This document shows, one piece after another, positions 43,436-51,792 of a stretch of DNA of 64,000 nucleotides. How positions within the stretch are numbered: position 1 is the first letter of the stretch; each line of letters begins with the position of its first letter. The notes beneath the pieces were generated by a model, which was given only the letters and a program-made list of their open reading frames with translations, was not told the DNA's origin and ran no database searches. The translations under genes were made by a program, and so were the position numbers. The stretch covers positions 186,001-250,000 of the forward strand of contig NZ_JANFAU010000001.1 in the NCBI RefSeq assembly GCF_026130605.1. Reading direction: 5' to 3'. This stretch comes from Sphingomonas lycopersici (lineage in GTDB: Bacteria > Pseudomonadota > Alphaproteobacteria > Sphingomonadales > Sphingomonadaceae).

Positions 43436-44221
43436 TCAGAAGACCAGCTTTCCCCCGACGAGCGCAAGCGTGCCGGCGAGGATCGGGCGCAACACCCGAT
43501 CCGAGACGCGCGTGGCGACGAGGCTGCCGAGGATGATCCCCGGCACCGAGCCGATCAGGAGCGCGCCGAGCAGCGCGAAATCGACCGATCCGATCATCCA
43601 ATGCCCCGCGCCGGCGATCAGCGTGAGCGGTACGGCGTGGGCGATATCCGATCCGACGAGCCGATTGGTCGGCAGGTTGGGATAGAGGATCAGCAGCACG
43701 GTCATGCCGAGCGCGCCCGCGCCGACCGAGGAAAGCGAGACGAGGATCCCGAGGATCGCGCCGAGCAGGACGGTCAGCGACATGACCTGCGGCTCCGGCC
43801 GCGGCGGAAACCGTCGCGTGAAATAGCCGACGATCGTGCCGCGAAACAGGATCGCGACCGCGGTCGCCAGCAAGGCCGCGCCGAGCGTCGTGGTGATGAT
43901 CCGGCCGGTGCCGTCGAACCGCGCGCCCGCGGTGGAGAGGATCGCGAGCGTGACGATCGTCGCCGGCACGCTGCCCAGCGCGAGCCGGCGCACGACCTTC
44001 CAGTCGACCGTCCCGCCGGCGCCGTGGACCGCCGTGCCGGCCGATTTGGTGGCGGCGGCGTAAAGCAGGTCGGTGCCGACCGCGGTCGCCGGGTGGAAAC
44101 CGAATGCGAGCACCAGCAGCGGCGTCATCAGCGAACCGCCGCCCACGCCGGTCATCCCGACAAGCATGCCGACCGCCACGCCGGCCAGCGAATAGAGCGG
44201 ATCGATCGCGGCGAGAATCAT
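43436..44221 (-). CDS. TauE/SafE-family permease 1
   Basis: A 261-residue inner-membrane protein with about eight helices and the two TauE/SafE repeats: VGMLVGMTGVGGGSLMTPLL near residue 17 and GILVSLSSVGAGALGMTVLL near 150. The family exports sulfite or sulfoacetate or moves related anions. Next to sulfite-releasing enzymes, export of excess sulfite is plausible. It converges on the DszB-like gene with 13 bases between stops. A possible 43-codon frame overlaps its ATG by ATGA. Confidence 0.87.
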   Translation of the reverse strand: MILAAIDPLYSLAGVAVGMLVGMTGVGGGSLMTPLLVLAFGFHPATAVGTDLLYAAATKSAGTAVHGAGGTVDWKVVRRLALGSVPATIVTLAILSTAGARFDGTGRIITTTLGAALLATAVAILFRGTIVGYFTRRFPPRPEPQVMSLTVLLGAILGILVSLSSVGAGALGMTVLLILYPNLPTNRLVGSDIAHAVPLTLIAGAGHWMIGSVDFALLGALLIGSVPGIILGSLVATRVSDRVLRPILAGTLALVGGKLVF

Positions 44222-44349
44222 CGGGCGGCCTCGTGGCGAGATGGGCGAGGGCTGAATCCGGGTCGCGGATCGCCGACGGTGGAAGCAGTGATAAACCGGC
44301 CCGCGCCCGCGCGATAAGCAAGTTCCTCTTTCACCCGGCGTAGCTCCAT
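44218..44349 (-). CDS. Possible 43-codon upstream ORF of the TauE/SafE gene
   Basis: A short frame, MELRRVKEELAYRAGAG at its start and ending RPSRHEAAR, stops on the TGA that overlaps the TauE/SafE ATG (ATGA). GGGGGAG directly abuts its ATG, which is closer than usual. No family is recognised. It could be a leader peptide coupling translation to the permease, or chance. Confidence 0.22.
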   Translation of the reverse strand: MELRRVKEELAYRAGAGRFITASTVGDPRPGFSPRPSRHEAAR

Positions 44350-44378
44350 CTCCCCCGCATCAGTGGAGATTGAACGCG

Positions 44379-45170
44379 TCAATATCGTGGAAAGGCCGGA
44401 ATCGGGCCGAAGACGAGCGCGAGCAGGCCGTAGAGCGCGGTGGTGATCAGCAGCCCGCCGACCAGCATGACGAGCAGGCGCGGCGGCACCTGCCGGACGA
44501 GAAGCGCCCCCAGCGGCGCCGCGGCGACGCCACCGATCAACAATCCGGCGGCGGCGATCGTGAACGCCTCGAACCCCAATGTCCTGATGAATGCCGCGAG
44601 CACCGTGACGGTCACGAAGAATTCCGCCGCATTCGCCGTCCCGATCGCCACGCGCGGGGTTGCGCCCTGCGCGAGCAGATGCCCGGTGACCACCGGCCCC
44701 CACCCGCCGCCGCCCGATGCGTCGAGAAAGCCCCCGATCAACCCGACCGGCCCGACGAGCCGCAGCCGCCGATAGGTATGCGGCCGCCGCGGGCCGCGCC
44801 ACAGCAGATAGGTGCCGACCGCGGCGAGATAGGCGAACATCACCGGGCGCAGCACCGGCTGGTGGACGAGCGCGAAGATCCACACCCCGATCACGCCCCC
44901 GGCGACCCCGGGGACGGCGAGCCGCGCGAAGAGCCGCCAGTCGACGTTGCGCTGCGCGATATGGGCGAGGCCGGAAAAACCGCTCGCGAAACTCTCCGAC
45001 GTGCGCACCGCCGCCGAGGCGGCCGGCGGCGGCACGCCGAGCGCGATCAGCAGCGTGTTGGAAAGGACGCCGAACCCCAGCCCCAGCGTCCCGTCGACGA
45101 GCTGCGCGAAAAACCCCACCACGATGAACGGCGCGAGATCCGCCCAGGGGATCGTCTCCAATCCCATCAT
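44379..45170 (-). CDS. TauE/SafE-family permease 2
   Basis: A 263-residue membrane protein with TauE/SafE repeats (FFAQLVDGTLGLGFGVLSN near residue 20; IGGFLDASGGGGWGPVVTG near 130). The repeat with LDASGGGGWGP is typical of a branch found beside sulfur-assimilation genes. Its ATG overlaps the stop of the RimK-like gene upstream by ATGA, so the two are coupled. It is distinct from the permease at 43436, and the locus thus has two such carriers. Confidence 0.87.
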   Translation of the reverse strand: MMGLETIPWADLAPFIVVGFFAQLVDGTLGLGFGVLSNTLLIALGVPPPAASAAVRTSESFASGFSGLAHIAQRNVDWRLFARLAVPGVAGGVIGVWIFALVHQPVLRPVMFAYLAAVGTYLLWRGPRRPHTYRRLRLVGPVGLIGGFLDASGGGGWGPVVTGHLLAQGATPRVAIGTANAAEFFVTVTVLAAFIRTLGFEAFTIAAAGLLIGGVAAAPLGALLVRQVPPRLLVMLVGGLLITTALYGLLALVFGPIPAFPRY

Positions 45171-46528
45171 CGCCGGAGCCGCGCGACGATATTGCGGACC
45201 CGGCCGGCGGGCGCGGTCAGCAGATAGGCGATCGGGAAAAGCAGCGCGATGACCGACAGAATCCCGCTGATCGCCGCATCGGCCCCCGCCAGCCACGGGA
45301 TGATCGCCGCCCAGATCGACACCGCCAGGAGGACGATCAGGATACGTTCCGCCTCAACATCGTCGAACCCCAGCGGAATTCTCGTCGCGGTGCCGTCGAA
45401 CAGCGCCTTCAGCCCAAGCTCTGTCCTCCCCCGCCGGTCGACCAGAACCGCGGGGAGCGCCGCGCGCGCGAGACAATTGGCCCCGGCGGCGATCAGCCGC
45501 AGCCCGACCGCGCTGGCGAACCCGCGGGCGTCGGTATTGCGATCGCCGATCGCGCGCAGCCCGCCACGGCCGCCGAACACCAGATCCATCAGCGCATCCC
45601 CCTCGGGCAGCGCGGGAACCGGCGGCACATAATCCTGCGTCGCGATGATCCACTGCAGGATCGCACCCGGTACGTCGAGCCCGGTCGCCCGCTCCAACCC
45701 CTGGAAACCCGGCGCCGAATTCGCCTCGCAGATGCGATAGCCGTCTTCGTCGAACAGGATGTCGATGCCGGTGACATCGAGGTCGAGCGTCTCGGCGGCG
45801 CGGATGGCGAGCTCCGCCATATCGTGCGGCGGATTATACGCCACCGCCGCGCCGCCGAGCGAGACGTTCGATTTGAAATTGCCCGTCAGCGAGCGGCGCT
45901 CCATCGCCGCGACCACCCGACCGCCGACCACCAGCACGCGCACGTCGCGGCCGTGGCTCGCGCGGATATAATGCTGGAGCACGAAATCGGCCTGGGCATG
46001 AGCGCTTTCGAGCAGCCCGGCGAGATCCTCGAACTGGCTGCGGTTCTCGCACTTGAGCACGCCGGCGCCGCGCGTGCCCTTCAGCGTCTTGACGATCACC
46101 GGAAAACCCAGCTCGCGCTCGACCAGCGCCGCATCGAGCGGGAATTTGCCGAGGATCGTGCGCGGGATCGGCAGCCCAGCGCGCGACAGGCTCTGCAGGC
46201 TGTGCAATTTGTCCGCCACGCGCTCGATCGCGGCCGGGCCGTTGACCAGCCGGACCCCGCGGCGCTCGAGATGGCGCAGCAGCGCCAGCGTCGTATAATC
46301 GGTCTCGGCCCCGGTGCGGCAGATGACGAAATCGGGGCGCTCGACGGGCCGCCCCTTATAGGTAACCGCCCAATCGTCCGCGGCGCCGACGACGAGATCG
46401 AACCGCTGCGGCTGCAACACCTCAAGATCGATATGCTGCGCGATCGCGGCTTCCTGGAAGCGCAGCACCTCGGGAACCTCGGGGAGCGAGGGATCGAGCG
46501 CATGTTGGAAAAGCAACCAGCCTTGCAC
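45167..46528 (-). CDS. RimK-like ATP-grasp ligase with C-terminal membrane tail
   Basis: A 453-residue protein. Residues about 1-295 are a RimK-type ATP-grasp ligase: DKLHSLQSLSRAGLPIPRT near 108, GFPVIVKTLKGTRGAGVLKC near 140, LQHYIRASHGRDVRVLVVGG near 185 and ICEANSAPGFQGLE near 262. The last 60 residues contain two hydrophobic helices (IWAAIIPWLAG; SVIALLFPIAYLL), which is unusual for a RimK enzyme. RimK ligases add amino acids, often glutamate, to a carboxyl group. GTG 46528 with GGGAG six bases upstream sets the start. It is coupled to a TauE/SafE permease; the substrate is unknown. Confidence 0.82.
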   Translation of the reverse strand: MQGWLLFQHALDPSLPEVPEVLRFQEAAIAQHIDLEVLQPQRFDLVVGAADDWAVTYKGRPVERPDFVICRTGAETDYTTLALLRHLERRGVRLVNGPAAIERVADKLHSLQSLSRAGLPIPRTILGKFPLDAALVERELGFPVIVKTLKGTRGAGVLKCENRSQFEDLAGLLESAHAQADFVLQHYIRASHGRDVRVLVVGGRVVAAMERRSLTGNFKSNVSLGGAAVAYNPPHDMAELAIRAAETLDLDVTGIDILFDEDGYRICEANSAPGFQGLERATGLDVPGAILQWIIATQDYVPPVPALPEGDALMDLVFGGRGGLRAIGDRNTDARGFASAVGLRLIAAGANCLARAALPAVLVDRRGRTELGLKALFDGTATRIPLGFDDVEAERILIVLLAVSIWAAIIPWLAGADAAISGILSVIALLFPIAYLLTAPAGRVRNIVARLRR

Positions 46529-46767
46529 GTTTCGCTCCCGATTCTCCGGTCCGGCACTCGGCCGGGCCGGCGGTCTCGCCCGAGCCGGCGCAACGGCAGG
46601 GCGGCACGCCGACCCCTCCGCCGGCATGATGCGGGTTAGGGATTAAAAACGAAAGGAATTTGCGATCACGCGATGGCGCACGGCAGCCGGAACCAGCGTC
46701 GCGCCGGCCGGTTTGATTTCGGGCCGCCCCCCGGCGGACCCCAATCGCCCACCGAAAAGGCCAGCCG
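46529..46767. other. Divergent intergenic region, AT-rich core
   Basis: This stretch lies between the RimK-like gene and the small frame before the isochorismatase gene. It contains an AT-rich core (GGGATTAAAAACGAAAGG, about 46636-46653) that may hold promoters. I see no strong dyad or sigma-54 motif. Together with the small frame it makes the 337 bases separating the two larger genes. Confidence 0.4.
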
Positions 46768-46869
46768 ATGAAACAGATCCCCGATGTTGATCGCGATTCG
46801 CCGAGCGCCAGCGGGCCGGCTCGCGCACACCGCAAGCGATTGCACCCCGGGAAAGCCGCCACCGAATGA
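46768..46869 (+). CDS. Possible 33-aa peptide coupled to the isochorismatase gene
   Basis: The frame begins MKQIPDVDRDSPSASGPARA and ends GKAATE. Its TGA overlaps the ATG of the next gene by ATGA, and AAAGG sits seven bases before its ATG. It is hydrophilic, with no known family. It may be a leader peptide or a small coupled protein; too short to judge by codon use. Confidence 0.4.
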   Translation: MKQIPDVDRDSPSASGPARAHRKRLHPGKAATE

Positions 46870-47474
46870 ACGCGCAGCCGGAAAGCGCCCCGTCCGCGCC
46901 GCATCGCGATCAGCCGGGCGACCGCGCGGCGTTGCTCGTGATCGATATGATCAATCCGTTCGATTTCGCCGAGGCCGATCGCGTCCGCCCCGCCGCCGAA
47001 ACCGCAGCCGCGGTCATCGCCCGGTTGCGGGCGAAGGCCGATGCCCACGACGTCCCCACGATCTACGTCAACGACAATTTCGGGCAGTGGCATTCGGACC
47101 GCGATCGCTTGATCGCCGCCGCGCGCCCCGCGCTCGCGGGCGGCGCGATCGAGCCGCGCGAGCGCGATTTCTTCATCATCAAACCGCAATTCTCGGGCTT
47201 CTATTCGACCAACCTCGCGGTGCTCCTCCCCAAGCTGGGGGTGCGGCGGCTGATCCTGACCGGTATCGCGACCGAAATCTGCGTCCTGTTTACCGCCGCC
47301 GACGCGCATATGCGGGATTATAGTTTGTGGGTGCCCGAAAATGGCGTCGTCGCTCTCGACAGCGCGCACGGCGCGGCGGCGCTGGCGATCATGAACGCGC
47401 GGATGGGCGCCCGCACGACGCGCTTCGACGATCGCGCCTTCGCGGCCTGGCTTGCCGACGACGACGCGGATTGA
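46866..47474 (+). CDS. Isochorismatase-family cysteine hydrolase
   Basis: A 202-residue cysteine hydrolase with the isochorismatase/nicotinamidase fold. The triad is Asp27 (LLVIDMINPF), Lys106 (FFIIKPQFSGFY) and Cys139 (TGIATEICVLFTAADAHMRD). The cis-peptide motif GIATEIC is intact, so it should be active on an amide or related bond. It has no signal peptide. It lies at the edge of the sulfur region, divergent from the RimK-like gene and convergent with the PQQ dehydrogenase (6 bases between stops). The substrate is unknown. Confidence 0.87.
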   Translation: MNAQPESAPSAPHRDQPGDRAALLVIDMINPFDFAEADRVRPAAETAAAVIARLRAKADAHDVPTIYVNDNFGQWHSDRDRLIAAARPALAGGAIEPRERDFFIIKPQFSGFYSTNLAVLLPKLGVRRLILTGIATEICVLFTAADAHMRDYSLWVPENGVVALDSAHGAAALAIMNARMGARTTRFDDRAFAAWLADDDAD

Positions 47475-47480
47475 GCCGCG

Positions 47481-49853
47481 CTACGTGGTCTTTGGCAGCG
47501 CGAACGCCAGCGTATAATCCCCATATCGCGTGCCCAGCGCGCCGTGCCCGCCGGCGGTGATCACGACATATTGCCGCCCGTCGCGCCCCTGATAGGTCAT
47601 CGGGGTCGCTTGCGCGCCGGCGGGTAGCCGCGCCTTCCACAGTTCCGCGCCGGTCCGAAGATCGAAGGCGCGCAGATATTGGTCGGTCGTCGCGCCGATG
47701 AACACCAGCCCGCCGCGCGTGATGATCGACCCGCCGAGATTGGGAACCCCGGTCTTGAGCGGAAACCCCAGGTGGCTGCCGAACAGCCCGGTATCCCGCG
47801 CGGTGCCCAACACCCTGGTCCACATCACCTGCCGCGTCTTGAGATCGACCGCGGTGAGCTTGCCCCACGGCGGGGCGCTGCACGGCGCACCGAACGGCCC
47901 GATCCACGCCTGGACGACCGCGACATAGGGCGTGCCGAATTGCTGGTAATAGATCGGCGCCTTGGCATTCTCGCCGCCCTTCGCGGCCGCCGCGATCATC
48001 TTCTGGCCTTGCGCACTGTCTGCGCGCACCAGCCGGATGCGGAACGGCATTTCCATCGTGTTGACGGTGAAGATCGCGCGTTCGGGATCGACCGCCCCGC
48101 CGCCCCAATCGGTCACGCCGTCGAACGCGGGGTGGCCGATGATGTCGGTCGTGCCGATCGGTGCATAAATGCCCGCCGCATGCGCCTTGCGGAATTGGAT
48201 GCGGCAGATCAGCTGGTCGATCGGGGTCGCGCCCCAGGTCGTCGTCTCGCTCGGCGCGGGCGGGGTGAATGACGGCATGCCGACCGAGAACGGCTGGGTC
48301 GGCGACATCGCCTCGTCGCCGATCCCGCCGCGCGTCGACACCGGCTTCTCCACGATCGCGGCGAGCGGCGCCCCGGTCAGGCGGTTGAGCAGATAGACCT
48401 GCCCCATCTTGGTGGTCTGGACCAGCGCCGGCACGATGCCGCCGCCGGGCAGCGGCAGATCGACCAGCGACGGCCCAACGGGGACGTCCATATCCCACAT
48501 GTCGCGGTGGACGAGCTGGCGGTGCCAGCGCATCTTTCCCGTCGCGATATCGAGCGCGACGATCGACGTGCCATATTTGTCGTCGAACGGGCGCCGCCGG
48601 CCGATCCAGTAATCGGGGGTCGCATTGCCGGTGCCGAGATAGACGATGCCGTTCGCCGCGTCGGCGGTCATCGCGCCCCAGACATTGGGCGTCCCGCGGG
48701 TGTAGATTGCGTCACCGGTCAGCGGTTTGATCGCATCGTCGCCGCGCCCCATGTCCCAAGCCCACACCGGCGCGCCTGAGATCGGATCGTAAGCGCGCAC
48801 CACCCCGGCGGGCTCGTCGACGCCGACATTGTCGATGATCCGCTCGCCGATGATCAGCCGGCCGTTGGCGACGACCGGGGGCGAGGTGCTGATCTGGAAC
48901 GCGGCGGGCGATACGCCCATCTGGTCGCGCAGATCGATATAACCGCCTTTGCCGAAGCCGGCGCACGGCTTGCCCGTATCGGCGTCGAGCGCGTACATTT
49001 TGGCATCGAAGGTCGGCGCGAAGATGCGGTGCGCGCATGCCGTGCCCGCCGGCGCCTCGTAATAAGAGACGCCGCGGCAGACGAGATAGCTGTTGCCGGT
49101 GATGTCGGCGTCGGTGTGCCAGCGCCATTTCGCCGCCCCGGTCGTCGCGTCGATCGCCTCGACATAGCTGTGCGGGGTGCAGGTATAGAGCGTGCCGCCG
49201 ATGTGGATCGGGGTCGCCTCCGAATGATATTCGCGCAGATGCTTCACCGCCTCATCGGGCATCACCAGATCGCCGGTGCGGTGGGTCCAGGCGAGCTGGA
49301 GCTGCCCGACATTGGCCGGGGTGATTTGCGCGCGCGACGAGTAACGATCCCCGGCGAGCGTCCCGCCATAATGCGTCCAGTCGCCGGTCGACGGCTTCGG
49401 TGTCGCGGCGGATACGGCGGCCTGCGCACTAAGCGTTCGGGGCGCGAATGCGGCATAAGCGCCGGCAAGAACCAGTCCCGCAATCACCGCCGTCGCCGCC
49501 ATTCTCCTCGCAGGGGGCCGGGTCGCGCTTCGCCACAGCCAGGGCCATGCGACGAGGATCATCAGCACGGTCGGCGCGACGACGCGCGGGATAAGCTGGA
49601 GCCCGTCGAACCCGACTTCCCACACCGCCCAAAGCCAGGTGGCGAGCCAGACCAGCGCATAGATCAACGCCCCGCGCCGATCGCTCCGGCTGAGCAGGAT
49701 CCCCGCCGCGATCATCGCCAGTCCGGCGAGCAGATAATAAAGCGAGCCGCCGAGCCACGCGAGTTCGGCGCCGGCGACGGCAAAGAACAGTCCGAGCAGG
49801 GCGACGATCCACCCAAGGATGCGCAGGTACAATCGCATGGCCTCGCCTTTCAT
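47481..49853 (-). CDS. Membrane-bound PQQ-dependent glucose/quinate-type dehydrogenase
   Basis: A 790-residue quinoprotein. Residues about 1-140 hold five hydrophobic helices that anchor it in the inner membrane (the ubiquinone-binding part of mGDH). The rest is an eight-bladed propeller with DWTHYGGTLAGDRYSSRAQI, TPIHIGGTLYTCTPHSYVEA, RGTPNVWGAMTADAANGIVY, VHRDMWDMDVPVGPSLVD and GATPIDQLICRIQFR. It oxidises sugars or quinate/shikimate in the periplasm and passes electrons to ubiquinone. An ATG at 49838 (MRLYLRI) is an alternative start. No PQQ biosynthesis genes are in the window. Substrate preference cannot be told. Confidence 0.9.
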   Translation of the reverse strand: MKGEAMRLYLRILGWIVALLGLFFAVAGAELAWLGGSLYYLLAGLAMIAAGILLSRSDRRGALIYALVWLATWLWAVWEVGFDGLQLIPRVVAPTVLMILVAWPWLWRSATRPPARRMAATAVIAGLVLAGAYAAFAPRTLSAQAAVSAATPKPSTGDWTHYGGTLAGDRYSSRAQITPANVGQLQLAWTHRTGDLVMPDEAVKHLREYHSEATPIHIGGTLYTCTPHSYVEAIDATTGAAKWRWHTDADITGNSYLVCRGVSYYEAPAGTACAHRIFAPTFDAKMYALDADTGKPCAGFGKGGYIDLRDQMGVSPAAFQISTSPPVVANGRLIIGERIIDNVGVDEPAGVVRAYDPISGAPVWAWDMGRGDDAIKPLTGDAIYTRGTPNVWGAMTADAANGIVYLGTGNATPDYWIGRRRPFDDKYGTSIVALDIATGKMRWHRQLVHRDMWDMDVPVGPSLVDLPLPGGGIVPALVQTTKMGQVYLLNRLTGAPLAAIVEKPVSTRGGIGDEAMSPTQPFSVGMPSFTPPAPSETTTWGATPIDQLICRIQFRKAHAAGIYAPIGTTDIIGHPAFDGVTDWGGGAVDPERAIFTVNTMEMPFRIRLVRADSAQGQKMIAAAAKGGENAKAPIYYQQFGTPYVAVVQAWIGPFGAPCSAPPWGKLTAVDLKTRQVMWTRVLGTARDTGLFGSHLGFPLKTGVPNLGGSIITRGGLVFIGATTDQYLRAFDLRTGAELWKARLPAGAQATPMTYQGRDGRQYVVITAGGHGALGTRYGDYTLAFALPKTT

Positions 49854-49935
49854 CGATCCGGGTTCCTAGAACGCGGCGCGCGGGCGCCCGTTGCGACGGG
49901 CGGGGCACGAAGCCCCCGACATGCGGCGAAAACAG

Positions 49936-49962
49936 CCCCACCGGCACGACCAGCCGGCGGGG
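49936..49962 (+). other. Stable hairpin in a divergent promoter region
   Basis: CCCCACCGGC and GCCGGCGGGG pair with one mismatch around a 7-base loop, followed after 10 bases by TCTCTTTT. It lies between divergently transcribed genes, where no terminator of either is expected. It might end an unannotated short RNA on the plus strand. Confidence 0.25.
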
Positions 49963-50007
49963 ACCGACTGTCTCTTTTCGGGATCGAGCACCGAAAAATG
50001 AATCTTC

Positions 50008-50017
50008 AATTAACTGA
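50008..50017 (+). promoter_or_regulatory. AT-rich element shared by the two PEP-CTERM promoters, copy 2
   Basis: AATTAACTGA, identical to 16831-16840, sits in a TTCAATTAACTGAA near-palindrome. CAATTAA ends 45 bases before the ATG at 50059, almost the same distance as in the other PEP-CTERM gene. Confidence 0.4.
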
Positions 50018-50058
50018 AAAATATAGCCAAATCGCGCCGACACCGGGAGAAATACACA

Positions 50059-50583
50059 ATGCGCACAATCGCTTTCGCTACTGCTGCGGCCGCCGCCGCG
50101 CTTGTCACCGCCGCTCCGGCCTCGGCCGCGACGACGATCAACCTCGTTCCGATCGCGGGCACGCTGACGGGGGCTTTCGGCAACGCCAATCCCGCGCGTT
50201 CGGGCACCGATCTCTACAATTTCACCGTGCCGACGAGCGGCGCTCTCCAAGGCTTCGTCGGGTCGCTCGGGCTCAAGATCACGCTGACCAACCTCGACTT
50301 CACCTCGGTGACGCTCGACGGCATTTCGTTCGACAAGATCAGCAGCGGTATCTTCGAACTGCAGACGATCGCGCAATCGATCGGCGCGGGATCGCACACG
50401 CTGTCGATCGGCTATAAGAATGCGCAGCTCTTTTCGAGCTACGGCGGGGTGATTTCCTTCACCCCGATCGCCGCCGGGGTCCCCGAACCGGCGACCTGGG
50501 GGCTGATGATCCTCGGCTTCGGCGCGGTCGCGGGCGCGATGCGCTACAAGCGCCGCGGGCAGGCCAAGGTTCGCTTCGCCTGA
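50059..50583 (+). CDS. PEPxxWA-CTERM exported protein
   Basis: A 174-residue secreted protein with a signal peptide (TAAAAAALVTAAPASA) and a beta-rich middle (FNFTVP-like strands; TDLYNFTVPTSGALQGF). The C-terminal sorting signal is GVPEPATWGLM, a hydrophobic helix and RYKRRGQ. It would be processed by exosortase and exposed at the surface or released with exopolysaccharide. Ends at a hairpin terminator. It shares a promoter element, but no evident sequence identity, with the protein at 16185. Confidence 0.88.
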   Translation: MRTIAFATAAAAAALVTAAPASAATTINLVPIAGTLTGAFGNANPARSGTDLYNFTVPTSGALQGFVGSLGLKITLTNLDFTSVTLDGISFDKISSGIFELQTIAQSIGAGSHTLSIGYKNAQLFSSYGGVISFTPIAAGVPEPATWGLMILGFGAVAGAMRYKRRGQAKVRFA

Positions 50584-50611
50584 TCATCATCCGACCGTTC
50601 GATGATCTCCG

Positions 50612-50638
50612 CCTCCCGACGATCCGGTCGTCGGGAGG
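50612..50638 (+). terminator. Intrinsic terminator after the PEP-CTERM gene
   Basis: An 11-bp perfect stem, CCTCCCGACGA / TCGTCGGGAGG, with a TCCGG loop and a short TTT run after it. It lies 28 bases after the stop codon. Confidence 0.78.
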
Positions 50639-50750
50639 TTTCGCCGGCGCCCGATCGCTGCCCCGATTCACGGCGCGGTCCGCGTCAGGGAACCGCGCCA
50701 TGTCACGTCTGTTCCTTAGGTCGGTCACCTGAGGGAGTGCTGGACGTGCC

Positions 50751-51791
50751 GTGCGTGACAAAGGCTCGCAGGCCGCATTGGTGAGCGGCCCGCGCGACTG
50801 TTCCTGGGTCCGGCCCGGCGCGTCGGGGCTGTGGGTGGCGCCCGCCGATTGCTGGATCGATCCGCACGATCCGGTCGAGCGCGCGCTCGTCACCCACGGG
50901 CACGGCGATCACGCGCGCGGCGGCCACCAGCAGGTGTTCGCCACCCCCGAGACGCTGGCGATCATGGCGCTGCGCTACGGCGCGGCGCGCGACACCGTCG
51001 CAGTGCGTTACGGCGACACGGTCGAGCTGGCGGGCGGGGTCAGCGCGACCTTCCTCCCGGCGGGTCATGTCCTGGGCTCGGCGCAGATATTGCTGCGTTA
51101 CGCCGGCGAGCGCGTGATCGTGACGGGGGATTACAAGCGCCGCGCCGACCCCACTTGCGCGCCGTTCGTGCCCGCCGCGTGCGATGTGCTGATCACCGAG
51201 GCGACGTTCGGCCTGCCGGTGTTCATCCACCCGCCGATCGAAGAGGAAATCGCGCGGCTGCTCGAAACGCGCGCGCGCAACCCCGATCGCTGCGTCCTCG
51301 TCGGCGCCTATGCGCTCGGCAAGGCGCAGCGCCTCATCGCCGAGCTGCGCCGGGCGGGATATGGCGAGGCGATCTATCTCCACGGTGCATTGGTGCAAAT
51401 GTGCCGGTTGTACGAGGAACAGGGCGTGCCGCTCGGGCCGATCGCGCTGGTGATGGATACGACGAAGGAAGCGCTCAAGGGCCAGATCGTGCTGTGCCCG
51501 CCCGCCGCGCTCAACGATCGCTGGGCGCGGCGGCTGCCCGATCCGATCACCGCGCTCGCCTCGGGCTGGATGCGGGTGCGACAGCGCGCGCGCCAGCGCA
51601 ACGTCGAGCTGCCGCTGGTCATCTCCGATCATGCCGACTGGACCGAGCTGACGCAGACGATCGCCGAGGTCGATCCCGCCGAAACCTGGATCACCCACGG
51701 CCGCGAGGACGGGCTGTTGCGCTGGTGCGAACTGCAGCAGCGGCCGGCGCGCGCGCTGGCGCTGGCCGGCATGTTCGACGAGGACGATTGA
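50751..51791 (+). CDS. Ligase-associated DNA exonuclease (metallo-beta-lactamase fold)
   Basis: A 346-residue nuclease of the SNM1/CPSF-like metallo-beta-lactamase group, of the type that accompanies bacterial ATP-dependent ligases. Metal motifs are ALVTHGHGDHARGGH near residue 47, LPAGHVLGSAQ near 103, VTGDYK near 124 and a late SDHADW near 300. It probably trims DNA ends before sealing. The GTG at 50751 has GGA six bases upstream; a GTG at 50781 is an alternative and gives a start closer to the conserved domain. The ligase gene follows after one base. Confidence 0.9.
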   Translation: MRDKGSQAALVSGPRDCSWVRPGASGLWVAPADCWIDPHDPVERALVTHGHGDHARGGHQQVFATPETLAIMALRYGAARDTVAVRYGDTVELAGGVSATFLPAGHVLGSAQILLRYAGERVIVTGDYKRRADPTCAPFVPAACDVLITEATFGLPVFIHPPIEEEIARLLETRARNPDRCVLVGAYALGKAQRLIAELRRAGYGEAIYLHGALVQMCRLYEEQGVPLGPIALVMDTTKEALKGQIVLCPPAALNDRWARRLPDPITALASGWMRVRQRARQRNVELPLVISDHADWTELTQTIAEVDPAETWITHGREDGLLRWCELQQRPARALALAGMFDEDD

Positions 51792-51792
51792 G

